This document shows positions 1-12,980 of a stretch of DNA of 62,000 bases, one piece after another. The notes under the pieces are model-generated. The model did no database searches. It saw only the letters and a program-made list of their open reading frames with translations, and was not told where the DNA came from. Source of the stretch: Symbiodinium natans (lineage: Eukaryota > Sar > Dinophyceae > Suessiales > Symbiodiniaceae). The position numbers and the translations under genes were made by a program. The stretch's first letter is position 1; the number at the start of each line of letters is the position of its first letter. The stretch lies in assembly GCA_905221605.1 (NCBI GenBank), contig CAJNDS010000835.1, positions 692,501 to 754,500 on the forward strand, given 5' to 3'.

Positions 1-424
1 AAGGTTTAGGGTTTAGGGTTTAGGGCTAGGGCTAAGGGGTTTGGGGTTTAAGGCTTCGGGTTTAGAGTTTAGGGTCTTGAACAACTTAGCTTCGAAACCC
101 TAAACCCTATCCCCTTGACTAGAAATAAAGTCAGTGGACCCTTCGCTTGCGCAAGCCATCAGCTCAGCCTCTAAAAGGCAAGCTTCGGCCGATGTCAAAA
201 CCGAATAACCACAACTCAGTAATGAGATGTGTTCATGTCCCGATTTAAGGTTTAGGGTTTAGGGTTTAAGGTTTAGGGTTTAGGGTTTAGGGTTTAGGGT
301 TTAAGGTTTAGGGTTTAAGGTTTAGGGTTTAGGGCTAGGGCTAAGGGTTTAGGATTCAAGAAATAGAAGCCCAGACACCTAGAACTGTAAACCCCGCATA
401 GCGCTAAGCTGAAAACCTACATAT
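1..424. repeat. Degenerate TTTAGGG telomere-like tracts
   Basis: TTTAGGG and TTTAAGG units occur at 1-60 and 249-350, separated by about 150 bases of ordinary sequence. Variants (GGGCTAGGGCTAAGGG, GTTTAAGG) show drift rather than active telomerase maintenance. I see no convincing gene. The same unit recurs throughout the window, so this is interstitial and not evidence of a chromosome end. Confidence 0.85.
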
Positions 425-2045
425 AGTCATATACACTCTTTTAATATTTAGGAAGCAAACAAATTTAAATAATTAAAATAACTAAATTATTCGAATTAAT
501 TGAATTCTGGTGCCTCCTCAAGAATTTACATAATTCTATGATTTTAATTTCTTTAATATTGTAGCCTTAGCCAGACAATTTAAATAATTTAATCAAATAA
601 TTCAATTAATTGAATTATTTGTATTCTGGGAGAGGCCCCAGAATTCAATTAATTCAATTAATTGAATTATTTGAATTCTGGGGCCTCGCCCAGAATTCAA
701 TTAATTCAATTAATTGAATTATTTGAATTCTAGGGGAGGCCCCAGAATTCAATTAATTCAATTATTTTAATTCCTTTGATCCCGGGCCTCAGCCAAACCA
801 TTTAAATAATTCAATTAATTCAATTAATTCAATTAATTAAATTATTTGTATTCTGGGGGAGGCCCCAGAATTCAATTAATTCAATTAATTTAATTAATTG
901 TATTTTGGGAGAGGCCCCAGAATTCAATTAATTCAATTAATTTAATGAATTGTATTCTGGGAGAGGCCCCAGAATTCAATTAATTCAACTAATTGAATTA
1001 TTTGAATTCTGGGGGAGGCCCCAGAATTCAATTAATTTAATTAATTGAATTAATTAAATTAATTGAATTAATTGAATTATTCAATTGGTCTGGCTCAGGG
1101 CCAGAGATTCAAAGAATTCAATTAATTGAATTAATTGAATTCTGGGGGAGGCCCCAGAATTCAATTAATTCAATTATTTTAATTTCTTTGACCCCGGGCC
1201 TCAGCCAAACCATTTAAATAATTCAATTAATTCAATTAATTAAATTATTTGTATTCTGGGGGAGGCCCCAGAATTCAATTAATTCAATTAATTTAATTAA
1301 TTGTATTCTGGGAGAGGCCCCAGAATTCAATTAATTGAATTATTTGAATTCTGGGGGAGGCACCAGAATTCAATTAATTGAATTAATTGAATTAATTGAA
1401 TTAATTGAATTATTCAATTGGTCTGGCTCAGGGCCAGAGATTCAAAGAATTCAATTAATTGAATTAATTGAATTCTGGGGGTGGCCCCAGAATTCAATTA
1501 ATTCAATTATTTAATTCCTTTGATCCCGGGCCTCAGCCAAACCATTTAAATAATTCAATTAATTCAATTAATTCAATTAATTAAATTATTTGTATTCTGG
1601 GGGAGGCCCCAGAATTCAATTAATTTAATTAATTGTATTCTGGGAGAGGCCCCAGAATTCAATCAATTCAATTAATTGAATTATTTGAATTCTGGGGGAG
1701 GCCCCAGAATTCAATTAATTCAATTAATTGAATTAATTGAATTAATTGAATTAATTGAATTAATTGAATTAATTGAATTAATTGAATTATTCAATTGGTC
1801 TGGCTCAAGGTCAAAGATTCAAAGAATTGAATTAATTGAATTAATTGAATTCTGGGGGGGGCCCCAGAATTCAAATAATTCAATTAATTGAATTAATTGA
1901 ATTCTGGGGCCCCCCCCAGAATACAATTAATTCAATTAATTAAATTATTTGAATTCTGGATATCCCCCAAGAATTCAATTAATTCAATTGATTCAATTAT
2001 TTAAATTTGTTTGCTTCCATAAATATTAAAAGAGTGTAAATGACT
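425..2045. mobile_element. 1.6-kb AT-rich element with ~50-bp terminal inverted repeats
   Basis: The left end (425-474) and the right end (1996-2045) are inverted copies over about 49 bases, containing ACACTCTTTTAATATTTA and GCAAACAAATTTAAATAA, with a substitution and a 1-base indel. The interior is a diverged tandem array built from AATTCAATTAATT blocks separated by the GC palindrome CTGGGGGAGGCCCCAG, repeated more than a dozen times. There is no coding potential beyond repeat-encoded isoleucine/glutamate/leucine runs. The structure suggests a non-autonomous DNA transposon or a large fold-back element. No target-site duplication is obvious (only short TA-rich flanks). Base composition is far more AT-rich than the rest of the window. 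Confidence 0.7.
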
Positions 2046-2100
2046 CTTATATTTGATATATAAAAGAAAACCAGTGGCAACATAGTACATAAAGGTCCCT

Positions 2101-2150
2101 CTCTCATATATATATATATGTATATATATATATACATATTTGCTTTGCAT
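2101..2150. repeat. AT microsatellite
   Basis: Alternating TA/TG dinucleotides lie just outside the right end of the AT-rich element. They have no coding content. Confidence 0.8.
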
Positions 2151-2174
2151 ATATGTCCTTTTTCCTATAAGGTC

Positions 2175-2335
2175 CTATACAAGGCTACACGGCCCGTCGG
2201 TTCGAATTGTTTCTAAGGCTACCCTGACGCGGCGCTCAAGTTGCACGAAATCTCGCCAGAGCTGATCTCTGTCAGCCGCTGGGCCGTGTGGTCTAATGTG
2301 GTCGGGCGTAGTCGAGTCGATCAGCCTTCTGAGCT
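2175..2335 (-). CDS. Terminal exon of an unidentified gene
   Basis: On the minus strand an acceptor (TTGCAG) at 2340-2336 is followed by an open frame of about 53 codons ending in TAG at 2177-2175. The peptide is charged and natural looking (it includes LRRLIDSTTPDHI and DQLWRDFVQLERR). Upstream minus-strand exons would lie at higher coordinates, perhaps near 2400-2560. The plus strand is interrupted by stops here. No domain is recognised. Confidence 0.45.
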
Positions 2336-2455
2336 CTGCAAGTTAATTATTCGTAAGCTGTTCCTCAGGAACCCTCCAACCTGACATTATGTCCGTTTTG
2401 TCAGCGGGGTCTTGCAACACTGAGAACCTACACAACAGTAGGCAACAAAGTAGAT

Positions 2456-2703
2456 TTGTGGTCTCCTGAGGACAGCTGCGGAGGGTGGCCGAGGACTCCA
2501 CGTGCAGCAGTGATGCTAGGAAGCCGCAGAAACCCCCTTCGAACCCACACGCGAACCATTGCCCCACATGTGCGGGATGACCTTCGCTTTTCGGATCGCA
2601 ACATGCATCCCGAGTCAGATATGGGAATCTATTCTGCCCTGGAGGTTAAAAGTTTCCATAACATGGAGGTTTATGCTACAGTAGTAGTAGCTAAGGAGGT
2701 TTC
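2456..2703 (+). CDS. Possible coding segment before a minisatellite
   Basis: An open frame (with residues such as RDDLRFSDRNMHPESD) runs into the CCCTACACA array, where it becomes a repeat-encoded His-Pro-Thr tail that is not real. The minus strand also has short open stretches, so strand and reality are uncertain. No domain is recognised. Confidence 0.2.
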
Positions 2704-2843
2704 CCTACACCCTACACACCCTACACACCCTACACACCCTACACACCCTACACACCCTACACACCCTACACACCCTACACACCCTACACACCCTACACAC
2801 CCTACGCACCCTACACACCCTACACACCCTACACACCCTAAAC
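2704..2843. repeat. CCCTACACA 9-bp minisatellite
   Basis: About 15 head-to-tail copies of CCCTACACA end in true CCCTAAA units at 2839-2860. The array looks like an expanded variant of the telomere unit. It encodes HPTHPT on the plus strand only by repetition. Confidence 0.95.
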
Positions 2844-3686
2844 CCTAAACCGTAAACCCTAGACCTCACCTTAAAGTTGCTGAACAGCAGCCGTGGTCTG
2901 CTGGTTCAGGCCGCCATTTTAGAGTTCGACCATGCCAGGGTGTGGGGGCACCCAGCCCTCGAGTTGAGGATTTCGGGTTTTGGGGTTTAGGGGCTCAATT
3001 TGCCGATTTTTTGGGTTATGCCTTTTTCTCGTTTTTCTCCCTTTGTTGTTGTTGTTGTTGTTGTTGTTGTTTTTTTTTTTTTTTGGGGGGGGGGGGGGGG
3101 GGTAGGGGGAACCGACCATTTTGTAGTGTTTGGGAGTCACAGGTATGGTTTTGCGCATTTGGCGGCTTAGGGGTTCCGAATGCATTGTGTTTTGCAGGGT
3201 TTATGCGCACGGGGGCTTAGGGGGCTGGGATGTGGTTTAGCTTTTTTTGGACCTTGGGGCCGGTATTGTCGCAGTTCGTGTCAAGTCTGCTGTGGGGGGC
3301 TGGGGGGCATTCTGATTTTTGGACTCAGACATCGCGCTCACCAAAACCTCAGTTGAAACAGAGCGAGAGAGCACAAGGGTGAGCGGACTTTGAGCTACTG
3401 TACTGACTCATATGATATTCCTTATCTGCCGTAGCTTGAGGACTGAATGAAAGCAAAAAGCCTACGGCCACAGCTAAGCTTGTGACATTCACTTTCTTTC
3501 TCCGCTTCTTGCCAGTGCGGCTGACTCAGTCAGCTAGGCATGTGATCAGGATGTTAGTGGTGGGTTCAGGGGGACCCTAAACCCTAAACCCTAAACCCAG
3601 AGGAAGCCCAAACATGCTATAGGGGTCGGAAAAGTTAAGCCCTAAAGCCCCTCTATGCAGCCAATTGCCCCTCTGAGAGTGCCCAG
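2844..3686. other. Stretch without a clear gene; TTG and homopolymer tracts
   Basis: It contains a TTG trinucleotide run, a T15 run and a G18 run back to back (3040-3103), short telomere-like units near 3578-3600, and otherwise mixed sequence. Short open frames spanning the homopolymers are artefacts of the repeats. Confidence 0.6.
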
Positions 3687-5623
3687 GCTGTATCCCGAGT
3701 GGGCTAGCGACTGGGCGCCGATCGAGCGCAACCTTCGCAAAGCGATACAGAGTGCCTGGGGCTGTCTTGGAGACGAGATGAACCCTGCTAGGGTTCATCT
3801 TTTGGGGTTTAGAGGGCTTACGGTAGTAGGGTTTAGGGTTGTGGGACATAACGGGACACTTCCGGGGCGGACAGACGGAATCCTGCTGAAAAGGAGGGGT
3901 CCAGTATGGGATGTCTGATGCCTCCCTTCCCGAAACATAGGGAACGTGACCCCAAGCTTTTGGTGTAAATTTAATTAAGACCCCAAGGTGGGGGGGGGGG
4001 GCAAGTACAGCCTGCTTCTATGGGGTTGATCTAAATTCGAGTCCCTTTGTTAGTGCAGTATATTCCTATACCAAGAAACGAGCCCCCCGCACCTGGATAA
4101 AGCCCTTCTGGCTCTGTCTGTTCTGCTGACTTGGCAGTTGAGGGGCGATTTTGCACAAGTTTCAGGAGGTAAGATGCTCAAAGCAATCCTCAACATGCAA
4201 GCCCACGTGCTCCGCTTCAAGCGTCGAGCATATAGAGGCATCGAGTTTGTCGTGGCCGCAGCCGACGACCCGTTGCAGCATAAACTGAAGGCTGGGATGG
4301 CACCAGTTCCCTAAGCCCTAAGCTAGGACCCAGAGTAGGCCCCACATTGCCTTTTTTGGGGGGAAGCAGTGGCCCGGAAGCAACAGGGTTTAGCTTCCCC
4401 AAGAGGGCTTAGCTTCCCTTATAAGGCCCCTTTTAAGCCAAAACGGGAAGCACCCGTTTTGTTTCCTGGCTTACCCTTTGGGTCTAGTAAAGCCTGCAGA
4501 ATTTCAGCTTTTCGAGGAGTTCAGGGAAGTTGTAACTACATCAAGTTGCCATAAAGACGGATACAGGGTTTAGGGTTTAGGGTTTAAGGTTTAGGGTCCT
4601 TGGGCGGCAATCCTGAAGCTAGACTCTGCAAACCCGCAGGCCACGAACGTCTTCCTAGAGGAAGCGTGTCAAGCCAAGCGCCGATCCATCCTCCTGGGCA
4701 CCCTGGCTGCTTGTAGGGCTTATGGCTTATAGTAGGATGTTTTAATGGGGCTTCTGGTCGGATGTTTTAATAAAGGGGCTTATCGTAGGATGTGTTAAAG
4801 GGGCTTATTGTAGGATGCTTTTAAGGTTGCGGGGCGCGGTGTCTATGTCCCCTGGGTCCGGCTTCCAGCAGATATCGCGAAGTGCGAGGGATGCAGCAGA
4901 CTCCTTCGCCCTAACGCCTGGCTTTGTTTTGAGTTCATAGGATCTCGGCACCTGAAATCCTTTAGCCTAGAACAAGACCCCTTGGCTGCTTTTGCAGTTT
5001 GGCGTAATCTGTACCTGACCTTTAACCCCAAAACACCCTATTCGGTGCCGAGGCTGCACGGAGCCCTGCCGACGAAGATACAGCAACTTAACCCTTAAAT
5101 ACCCTATACTACTACTGATTCCTCTTGAGGTATATGACCCGTAAACCTTTTTAGGGTTCATTTGGTGCCCCCAAGGTCGTCAAGAAATTGACACGTACCC
5201 ATACCCTAGCAGCCCAAAATCTATGTCGTTGTAGGTTTTACTCAGTATGAAGCCCTTCCATACCCTTGTACTTGTTCTGAAGCTAGCTAAGCCCTGAACC
5301 CTATGAACCTTAAAACGCAGAGAACTTTCTGGATCCCTCTGCCCGCAAAGGGCCACTTATAAGAAGTGTTTTTGAGGGTTTAGGGTTCCAAAGGATACAT
5401 ATGATTGAGGTTGGAGGGTTAAAGGATGTTTTGCCGTTAGTTATACTTTAGAGGATTCCTATGAGCTGTTTGATGATACAGAAACATGCAACGAAGGAGA
5501 GTTTTCGGGTTCTTCCGGTAGGGTGGAGTACCTTTCCAGGCATTCGTGCCCACCGGCAGCGCAGCCACTCCAGAACTCACTCCAGAAGCCAGTCTTGGCA
5601 GGACCGTCACTGAGTGTAGCTAA
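3687..5623 (+). CDS. Multi-exon gene model, unknown function
   Basis: Candidate exons are 3687-3776 (YPEWASDWAPIERNLRKA), 4166-4290 (after TTTCAG, ends AAG before a GC donor; KMLKAILNMQAHVLRFKR), 4595-4712 (acceptor TTTAG|GG; AILKLDSANPQATNVFLEE), 4826-4925 (two frames open; one contains CEGCSRLLRPNAW), a stretch open at 4941-5096, 5321-5365 (ENFLDPSARKGPL) and a last exon 5540-5623 with stop TAA (PTGSAATPELTPEASLG). Exons 4166-4290 and 4595-4712 are the strongest. Phases between neighbours could not all be reconciled, so some boundaries are wrong or exons are missing. No family is recognised. Introns hold telomere-like units and a short tandem repeat. Confidence 0.5.
3776..3800. repeat. Perfect 11-bp hairpin, minimal ATGAACCCT fold-back
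   Basis: AGATGAACCCT and its exact reverse complement are separated by 3 bases, directly after a candidate exon. The arms match the terminal repeat of the fold-back intron family seen elsewhere (for example 30256-30352), so this may be an internally deleted copy. Confidence 0.6.
4716..4825. repeat. Short tandem repeat in an intron
   Basis: About four diverged copies of a ~30-base unit containing GGGGCTTATNGTAGGATG followed by a T/A-rich piece. It lies between candidate exons 4595-4712 and 4826-4925. Confidence 0.75.
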
Positions 5624-5868
5624 ACCCTAAACCCTAAACCCTAAACCCTAAACCCTAAACCCTAAGCCCTAAACCCTAAACCCTGAACCCTGAACCCTCA
5701 ACCCTGAACCCTCAACCCTAAACCCTAACCCTAAACCCTAAACCCTAAACCCTAAACCCTAAACCCTAAACCCTAAACCCTAAACCCTAAACCCTAAACC
5801 TAAACCCTAAAAACCCTAAACCCTAAACCCTAAACCCTAAACCCTAAACCCTAAACCCTAAACCTTAG
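5622..5868. repeat. 247-bp interstitial CCCTAAA array
   Basis: About 35 units of CCCTAAA, mostly perfect, with a few CCCTGAA/CCCTCAA variants in the first half. It begins at the stop codon of the preceding plus-strand model. Flanking unique sequence on both sides shows it is internal. Confidence 0.95.
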
Positions 5869-5930
5869 CTAGGTAGGACGTTGGGACAGTTCATATTTCC
5901 CCTTAATGGTTGGGTTTACATGTACCCTGT

Positions 5931-7110
5931 TTGGGAAGCTTCTTCATCAGCCGCAGAGTCCGAACCTTGAAAGCGACGTGATACCAAGTGTAGCCTAGGA
6001 GAGTATATGGTGCAGATACCTTTCTTTTGCAAGTCACTTTCAGGGTTCACTTGGTTCTGAAGAACCTTGGGCACTGCATCGATTGCCAAGTTGAGGTTCA
6101 AAGCTTTTAGTCCATCACCGGCAGCCTAAGATTGATCCCGTGAAGTGCTTGGGTTCCGGGTTTAGGGTTAACAAGGGCTTGGGGCTTTGGGACGCAGGGC
6201 CAGGATCCATAACATGTATGTTACCCAACATCTATGCCTACTTAAACCCTAGACTACAGCCTGCTCCTCTGCAGATTCGCTTGGGCCTCAGCGACAGCGA
6301 GGATGAGGAGGAGGACGGCATACATGATGGGATCCACCGGTCTCCGCAGGGCAGGGAAGTCCCCTAAACCCTAAGCCCTAAGCCCTAAACCCTAAACCCT
6401 ACACCCTAAACCCTAAACCCTAAACCCTAAACCAAACCCAGGGCTGGACTTTCGGGGGATGGCATGGTGCAGTTCACTGGCGGCAACCGATGGAACTCCG
6501 AAAAAGCGTGACGACCCCCCCCAAAGTTTAGGGTTTAGGGTTTAGGCTCCCCAAGTTCGGGTCCCTGGGCAGCAATGTAATATGCTTCGCTTTCAGATTC
6601 CTTGGGGACCAAGTAAATCCTCAAACCCGTGTTCCCCCAAAACTGACTACTTACAGGAGCCCCAAAATCCGGAACCCAGTTTTGAGACCCTGTGTTGCGA
6701 ATGCCCCGTAGCCACAACCCTGGAAGTGCTGCTTTCGCCTCGGACTTCACCAGCATGTTGCCCGTCTCACACAATCATCTCGGATCAACCCTGACAAGCC
6801 TCAGTAGCTGATGCAAAGCTTGGCTGTAGTGCATGGGAAGCCAGTCTATAGGGGTTTGGATGCAAAAAAGGGTTCACTTGCCGGAGGACTCGGTGCTCAG
6901 CGAGCCGTTTGATCCGGACCAGTTCCCTCAACCTGCGAATCCCCTTCCAACGGCGTCGACATTGACGCAGTTCGGGCCGTTTGGGCGACTTGCTCGCAGC
7001 ACCGCACATTGCAAAAACACAGTGGGCGCCCGTATGATTATCGGTCCTACAGGATCCCATTTCAAGGAGCTTGGTCAGGTCTCTTGAATCCCAGAACTGC
7101 AGCAAAATTC
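5931..7110 (-). CDS. Minus-strand multi-exon gene model, unknown function
   Basis: From upstream (high coordinates) down, candidate pieces are 7110-7030 (FWDSRDLTKLLEMG), 7010-6870 (a basic segment with RRRWKGIRRLRELVRIKR, ending at donor CAA|GTGAACCC), 6771-6735 (TGNMLVKSEAKAALP), 6606-6541 (IYLVPKESESEAYYIAAQ), possibly 6365-6275 (a hydrophobic stretch DPIMYAVLLLILAVAEAQ), 6105-6051 (NLNLAIDAVPKVLQNQ) and 5965-5931 (VRTLRLMKKLPKQ). The last two flank a fold-back intron. The plus strand is also open at 6275-6367 (acidic, LSDSEDEEEDG, stop TAA) and 6443-6507, so strand assignment of the middle part is uncertain. No domain is claimed. Confidence 0.4.
5966..6050 (-). mobile_element. Fold-back intron (introner-like), minus-strand copy
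   Basis: Read on the minus strand, 85 bases begin GTGAACCCTGAAAG and end CTTTCAAG, giving GT...AG. GAACCCTGAAAG near the start is repeated inverted at the end (GAACCTTGAAAG) with one mismatch; the distal repeat overruns the splice site by four bases. Both flanking segments are open and coding-like in minus orientation. Confidence 0.55.
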
Positions 7111-7159
7111 ATAGAGCGTGCTAAGCTTCAAGCACCCTCCTTTCGGGAACGTCTGCTCA

Positions 7160-8192
7160 AGACATGAGGGGACGAGTCCGCACACAAGTTTGTTCCGAAA
7201 GCCTTATTATCAACCCTATAAACCCCATTAGCAGCATAAACCCTATTCGCCCGATTATATACCCCATAATCCCTACATCCTTGTAACTTGGACCTAGGTT
7301 TGAGCCAGTCATGACAAGGATAGGGAGCCTTGGCTGCAATCCCCCCCTACATGTCCAGCCCAGGGGTTTCAGGGTTTCGGGTTACGGAGATGGTTTAGGT
7401 TTGGTTTAGGGAAGTTGTAGATGGATGAAGTTGCAAATCTTGCTTATCGGGGGGCGGGGGAGGGGGGGAGGATTGGGGGGGGTCATTACGATCGTGCGAA
7501 GTTGTAGATTGGGGAAGAAAAGAGTTTGCTTACCGGGGGGGGGGGGGGGGTATTGGGGTCATTACGTCCAGACCAAATTGTAGATTGAGGAAGTTTCTGT
7601 CATTGTTTTCAGCGTAAGCGCCGTGTAAGCTCCGCGTAAGCGGACGGCTCCAGGCTCTCGAAACGACATGCTCCACCCTACGTGATGCGCATCAACTACG
7701 TGCGTGCCAACATGGTACGATTTCTTTGCACGCACCCCTGATTGACGTTTGACATGGCATGACTGGGCTCCTTGCAAGGTCAGCCTGGCGTGAGCTGCAG
7801 GCGATGCAATCTCATGACGCTTTCTAGGGTGAGGTTGCCTGATGAAATCGTTTAGCCTGGCAGCCTACGGCATGAGAAGCCCATAGAAGCCCTAGTAGCC
7901 CTTCATCGCTCCTGATCGGCCTTTTATTCCCTCAGCTCTCGAAACCCGGACGAAATCCTAACGAAACCCCTAAGCCCTAAACCCTACACCCTAAACCCTA
8001 AATCCTAAACCCTGGTGGCAAAAAGCAGAACCTCTACGTCCTACCTTTACGGGTTGAGAGGATCGTAGACCTTGGTGAGCTGGCGAGTTCCTGCACGAAG
8101 GTCCGCGGAGCCCTTGGTGGGCCACTGTCATAGGGTTCAGGGCCTGGGGTTCAGGGTTTAGAGTTTAGGGTTTAGGGTTTAGGGTTTAGGGT
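7160..8192. other. No convincing gene; G-rich tandem unit and telomere-like tracts
   Basis: About two and a half diverged copies of a ~85-base unit lie at 7405-7600. Each has GAAGTTGTAGAT, then TTGCTTACCG, a run of up to 18 G, then ATTGGGGTCATTACG. Telomere-like units occur at 7965-8015 and 8150-8195. Short open frames are scattered and unsupported. Confidence 0.5.
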
Positions 8193-8199
8193 TTAGGGC

Positions 8200-8699
8200 T
8201 CATAGAGACTTATGGGTTCTCCTTCCAGAGTGCCAGAGCATCTGAAGATGGACCTTTGCGTGGGACACTCGCTTGCACCATGACACACTCTGCCCCCAGA
8301 GCTGCCTTGGCATGGCTTGTGTTTGCGACCTTGCCGCGCCACTTTTCCATGAGGCCAAAGGACCAGCCCAAGTCTGTGCAGCAAGGTTGAATGGAAAGAA
8401 AAGGTGTGCCCCAAGCTCGACGATCTTCGCAGATACTGCAGCAACTAATTGCGGTACGTTGCGGCGCATCACGCCGCACGGGCCTACTCATGCCCGACAA
8501 GGCCTGTAGCAGCCGTGACATATCCGACCGCTTACATATCAGTATATCATCAGAGGCAGCAGATGGTCAAGATTCCATCTCCGCAGACTGGATGAACGTC
8601 CTGCAAGCATCGCACCGAGCGACTGCAGCGCGGGCCTTCCAACGGGGCCCAAAGGAACCCGAGGATCCCGCACTTCTACAAACATCCCTTTCAGGGTAG
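8200..8699 (-). CDS. Coding-like block, strand unresolved
   Basis: Between 8200 and 8521 all three minus frames stay open for 80-100 codons, the most natural containing VPQLVAAVSAKIVELGAHLF. The plus strand is open at 8391-8699 (with SADWMNVLQASHRATAARAF). Long overlapping openness is typical of GC-rich exons and their antisense shadows. No domain is recognised and the true frame cannot be fixed by eye. Confidence 0.35.
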
Positions 8700-8815
8700 A
8701 CAACCCCTTCACTACACTGCCCTACACCCTAAACCCTAAACCCTGTACGCCCTTGTAGGGTTTTTGAACGTTAAAAAAGCCCAACTGTAGGATTCGTCCC
8801 CCAAGGTAAACCCAG

Positions 8816-10786
<1,971 letters not shown>

Positions 10787-11055
10787 CATACGTACGTTAT
10801 TAACCAGACATAGGGGGGGGGGAGGGGGGCGTGGGGGGGTTGGGTGATGCAAATGAAGGGCCCTTTTGGCCAACTGAAAACCACGAGCATGGGCCACTAG
10901 TCGAAAGGGGAGGTGTTAGGAGCTTCTTAGCGCCAGTGAATGGAAAACAGCTACCTGAAACCATGCAGCTGGGTTCCGGGCCCTACGCCCTAACCTAACA
11001 AGCCCTTGAAGCCCTAAACCCTAAGCCCGAGCCAGTGCCAGACTAGTGCCCTGCA

Positions 11056-12542
11056 GTGTGTCCCAGAGAGGTCAGCGAGGCAGGTGGCAAAAAAAATCCC
11101 TAAACCCTGGAGGACATCAAGCTCTCCAGTCTTCCTCGACCCAGCTTTCTGCCTCCGGAATTCTGGGAGGCGCTGGTGGCATCTTTGGGAAGATTCGCGG
11201 CGGGACGAAGCCGTCTTCATCATTTTCGCATTCGTATGTTAAATATGACAATCATCGTGATATACCAAGACATTAAACGTAGCACAGTAAAATAGCAATA
11301 TACAAGTCAGACAATATTTTCATACAGTAGTACACATAATGTTGTTGGCTTCCTTAGGGCTTTCTGGGGCACCTCCGTGACAGGCATTCTACGAGAAGGG
11401 TGTTTTCATCGCGGTGTTCCAAGCTACAACGCTGCAGAGACCCCGGAGTGATGGAGGCAAGTAAGGCCATGCTACCCCTACCCCTGAAGCCCCAAGTCTT
11501 ACACCCAGAAGACCTAATCTACTAGAACCTCAAAGTGCCTCAACCCCGCTTCAACCCCAAAGTAAACCACTCACCAGCCCAAACACCCTGTGAGCTTCAG
11601 AGAAACCGAGAAACCGAAGAGCTGAATACTGAAAGGTGAGGGCACACGAAGACCCTCTAACATATTGAGTTCAATACATGTATCCTGCCTTGTAAACAAG
11701 TATTGGGTCAAAACGCCAACATCTGATCTTATTCCTAGAAAAAGTCGCACCACGGCACTACCATGACATACCAATACATCACCCCCCTCCCCCCCCCTTA
11801 AACAAAAGAAGCAAGCAGACTCCCATAAGAATGTCGAGTCCTTGGGTTGGGTCCCAGATGTCATACCATAGTATGAACATATTCTTGTAGGATTCTTTTA
11901 GTATCTGATTACACGATGCTACGGGTGTGTTTTGGGTGGACCAGAATCTCGAGCTCCCAGGATTGGCGGCTTTATCCTGATTTTTCAGTTCGCACGGGAG
12001 CCCAAGCATGTGCAGCAGTGTGCTTAGGGACCGACTGGGACCCCAAAGTTGGGATCATGTTCAATTCGCCCTATTTCCGCGAGACTTTTCTTGGAGGTAT
12101 GGATCATACACCCTGCTATTCCCCCTGAGCCGCCCTGCTTAGATATCTCATGGGTGCGCCAGTTCGGGATCCGGGCTTCGCAGGTTCGGGCTTCGGTTTT
12201 CTTGGGCAGTGCGAAGAGACCTGGATGCAAAAGGTTCTTGGGTCATCATTGCTTGCATATGGATGTGGGGTGGGTGGGGGGGGGGGCCTATTCTTGGGCT
12301 CCTGCACTAGATTCGCAAGGTCTCCCGCTGAGCTCCTTTTTTCTCGGCATTCTTGGATTTCTAGGTTCCTCAGCAAACTACCCAAGACTAAAAGGGAGTC
12401 CCAGCAGAATATCAAGGATCACTGAAAAACCAGTGTACCCAGCCAAGAGGCACCATACCTCATCAATGAGATCCTGTACGCGATCATTGGGAAAGGCATG
12501 TCGTGGGGGCTGAGCAGGAATGACAGACGTGCGTTCAGCTGA
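11056..12542 (+). CDS. Multi-exon gene model, unknown function
   Basis: Candidate exons are 11056-11082 (PERSARQ before GTGGCAAAA), 11114-11295 (open to TAG; LPPEFWEALVASLGRFAAG), 11358-11460 (CTTAG acceptor, GTAAGG donor; GFLGHLRDRHSTRRVFSS), 11601-11635 (RNRETEELNTE before GTGAGG), 11989-12096 (TTTCAG acceptor, GTATGG donor; DWDPKVGIMFNSPYFRETF), 12184-12233, 12365-12416 (FLSKLPKTKRESQQNIK, GA donor) and 12443-12542 (APYLINEILYAIIGKGMSWG, TGA). Splice signals are good for 11358, 11601 and 11989. The minus strand is open for 117 codons over 12419-12772, and is rejected because the plus-strand signals are better. No domain is recognised. Confidence 0.5.
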
Positions 12543-12980
12543 CGCATCGGTCGTGGGGTCATGTTTTGCCCAAGTCGTCCATGAAATTGGCACCCCAAAG
12601 TTCGTAGATCAATCGGACGTCCGGCAAATGATTCCTGGGCCCCGGGCAAGCCCCAATATCCCGAAGCAGCGAGATCTCGAAGCCTTCCATCCAAAGCCTC
12701 GTTCCTGCGCAGGGCCGGGACCGTCTTCCTGAGACGGGGCCGCTTTAGTGCCAAAGAACCATTCTGGCACAATCACGAGATAGTGATTGAATGAGTTCCT
12801 AATACAATCATGGATGAAAATCATGTAAAAAACTCAGCATGTCATGAATACCATAGAATCGAGGATCGTATTGTGCTGCCGTAGTCCACCATGCCAGACA
12901 GGAGCTGCTTTGCGGGATTCGGGTGGAGGAAACTTTCTTGGTGTTTTTATTCCACTGCGCCGCGGGGCAGCTCAGCGCAA
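12543..12980 (+). CDS. Further plus-strand coding segments
   Basis: Two stretches look coded: 12556-12732 (QVVHEIGTPKFVDQSDVRQM, stop TGA) and about 12870-12980 (ARQELLCGIRVEETFLVF). They follow the preceding model and could be its downstream exons. Antisense frames are also open, so confidence is modest. Confidence 0.3.

Noticed and set aside
2188-2205. tRNA-like GGTTCGAATTG
   Set aside because: It falls inside an open minus-strand exon and has no cloverleaf.
2704-2848. His-Pro-Thr repeat tail of a plus-strand protein
   Set aside because: Encoded entirely by the 9-bp minisatellite.
5622-5868. CCCTAAA array as a chromosome end
   Set aside because: Unique sequence lies on both sides and similar arrays recur internally. 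It is interstitial.
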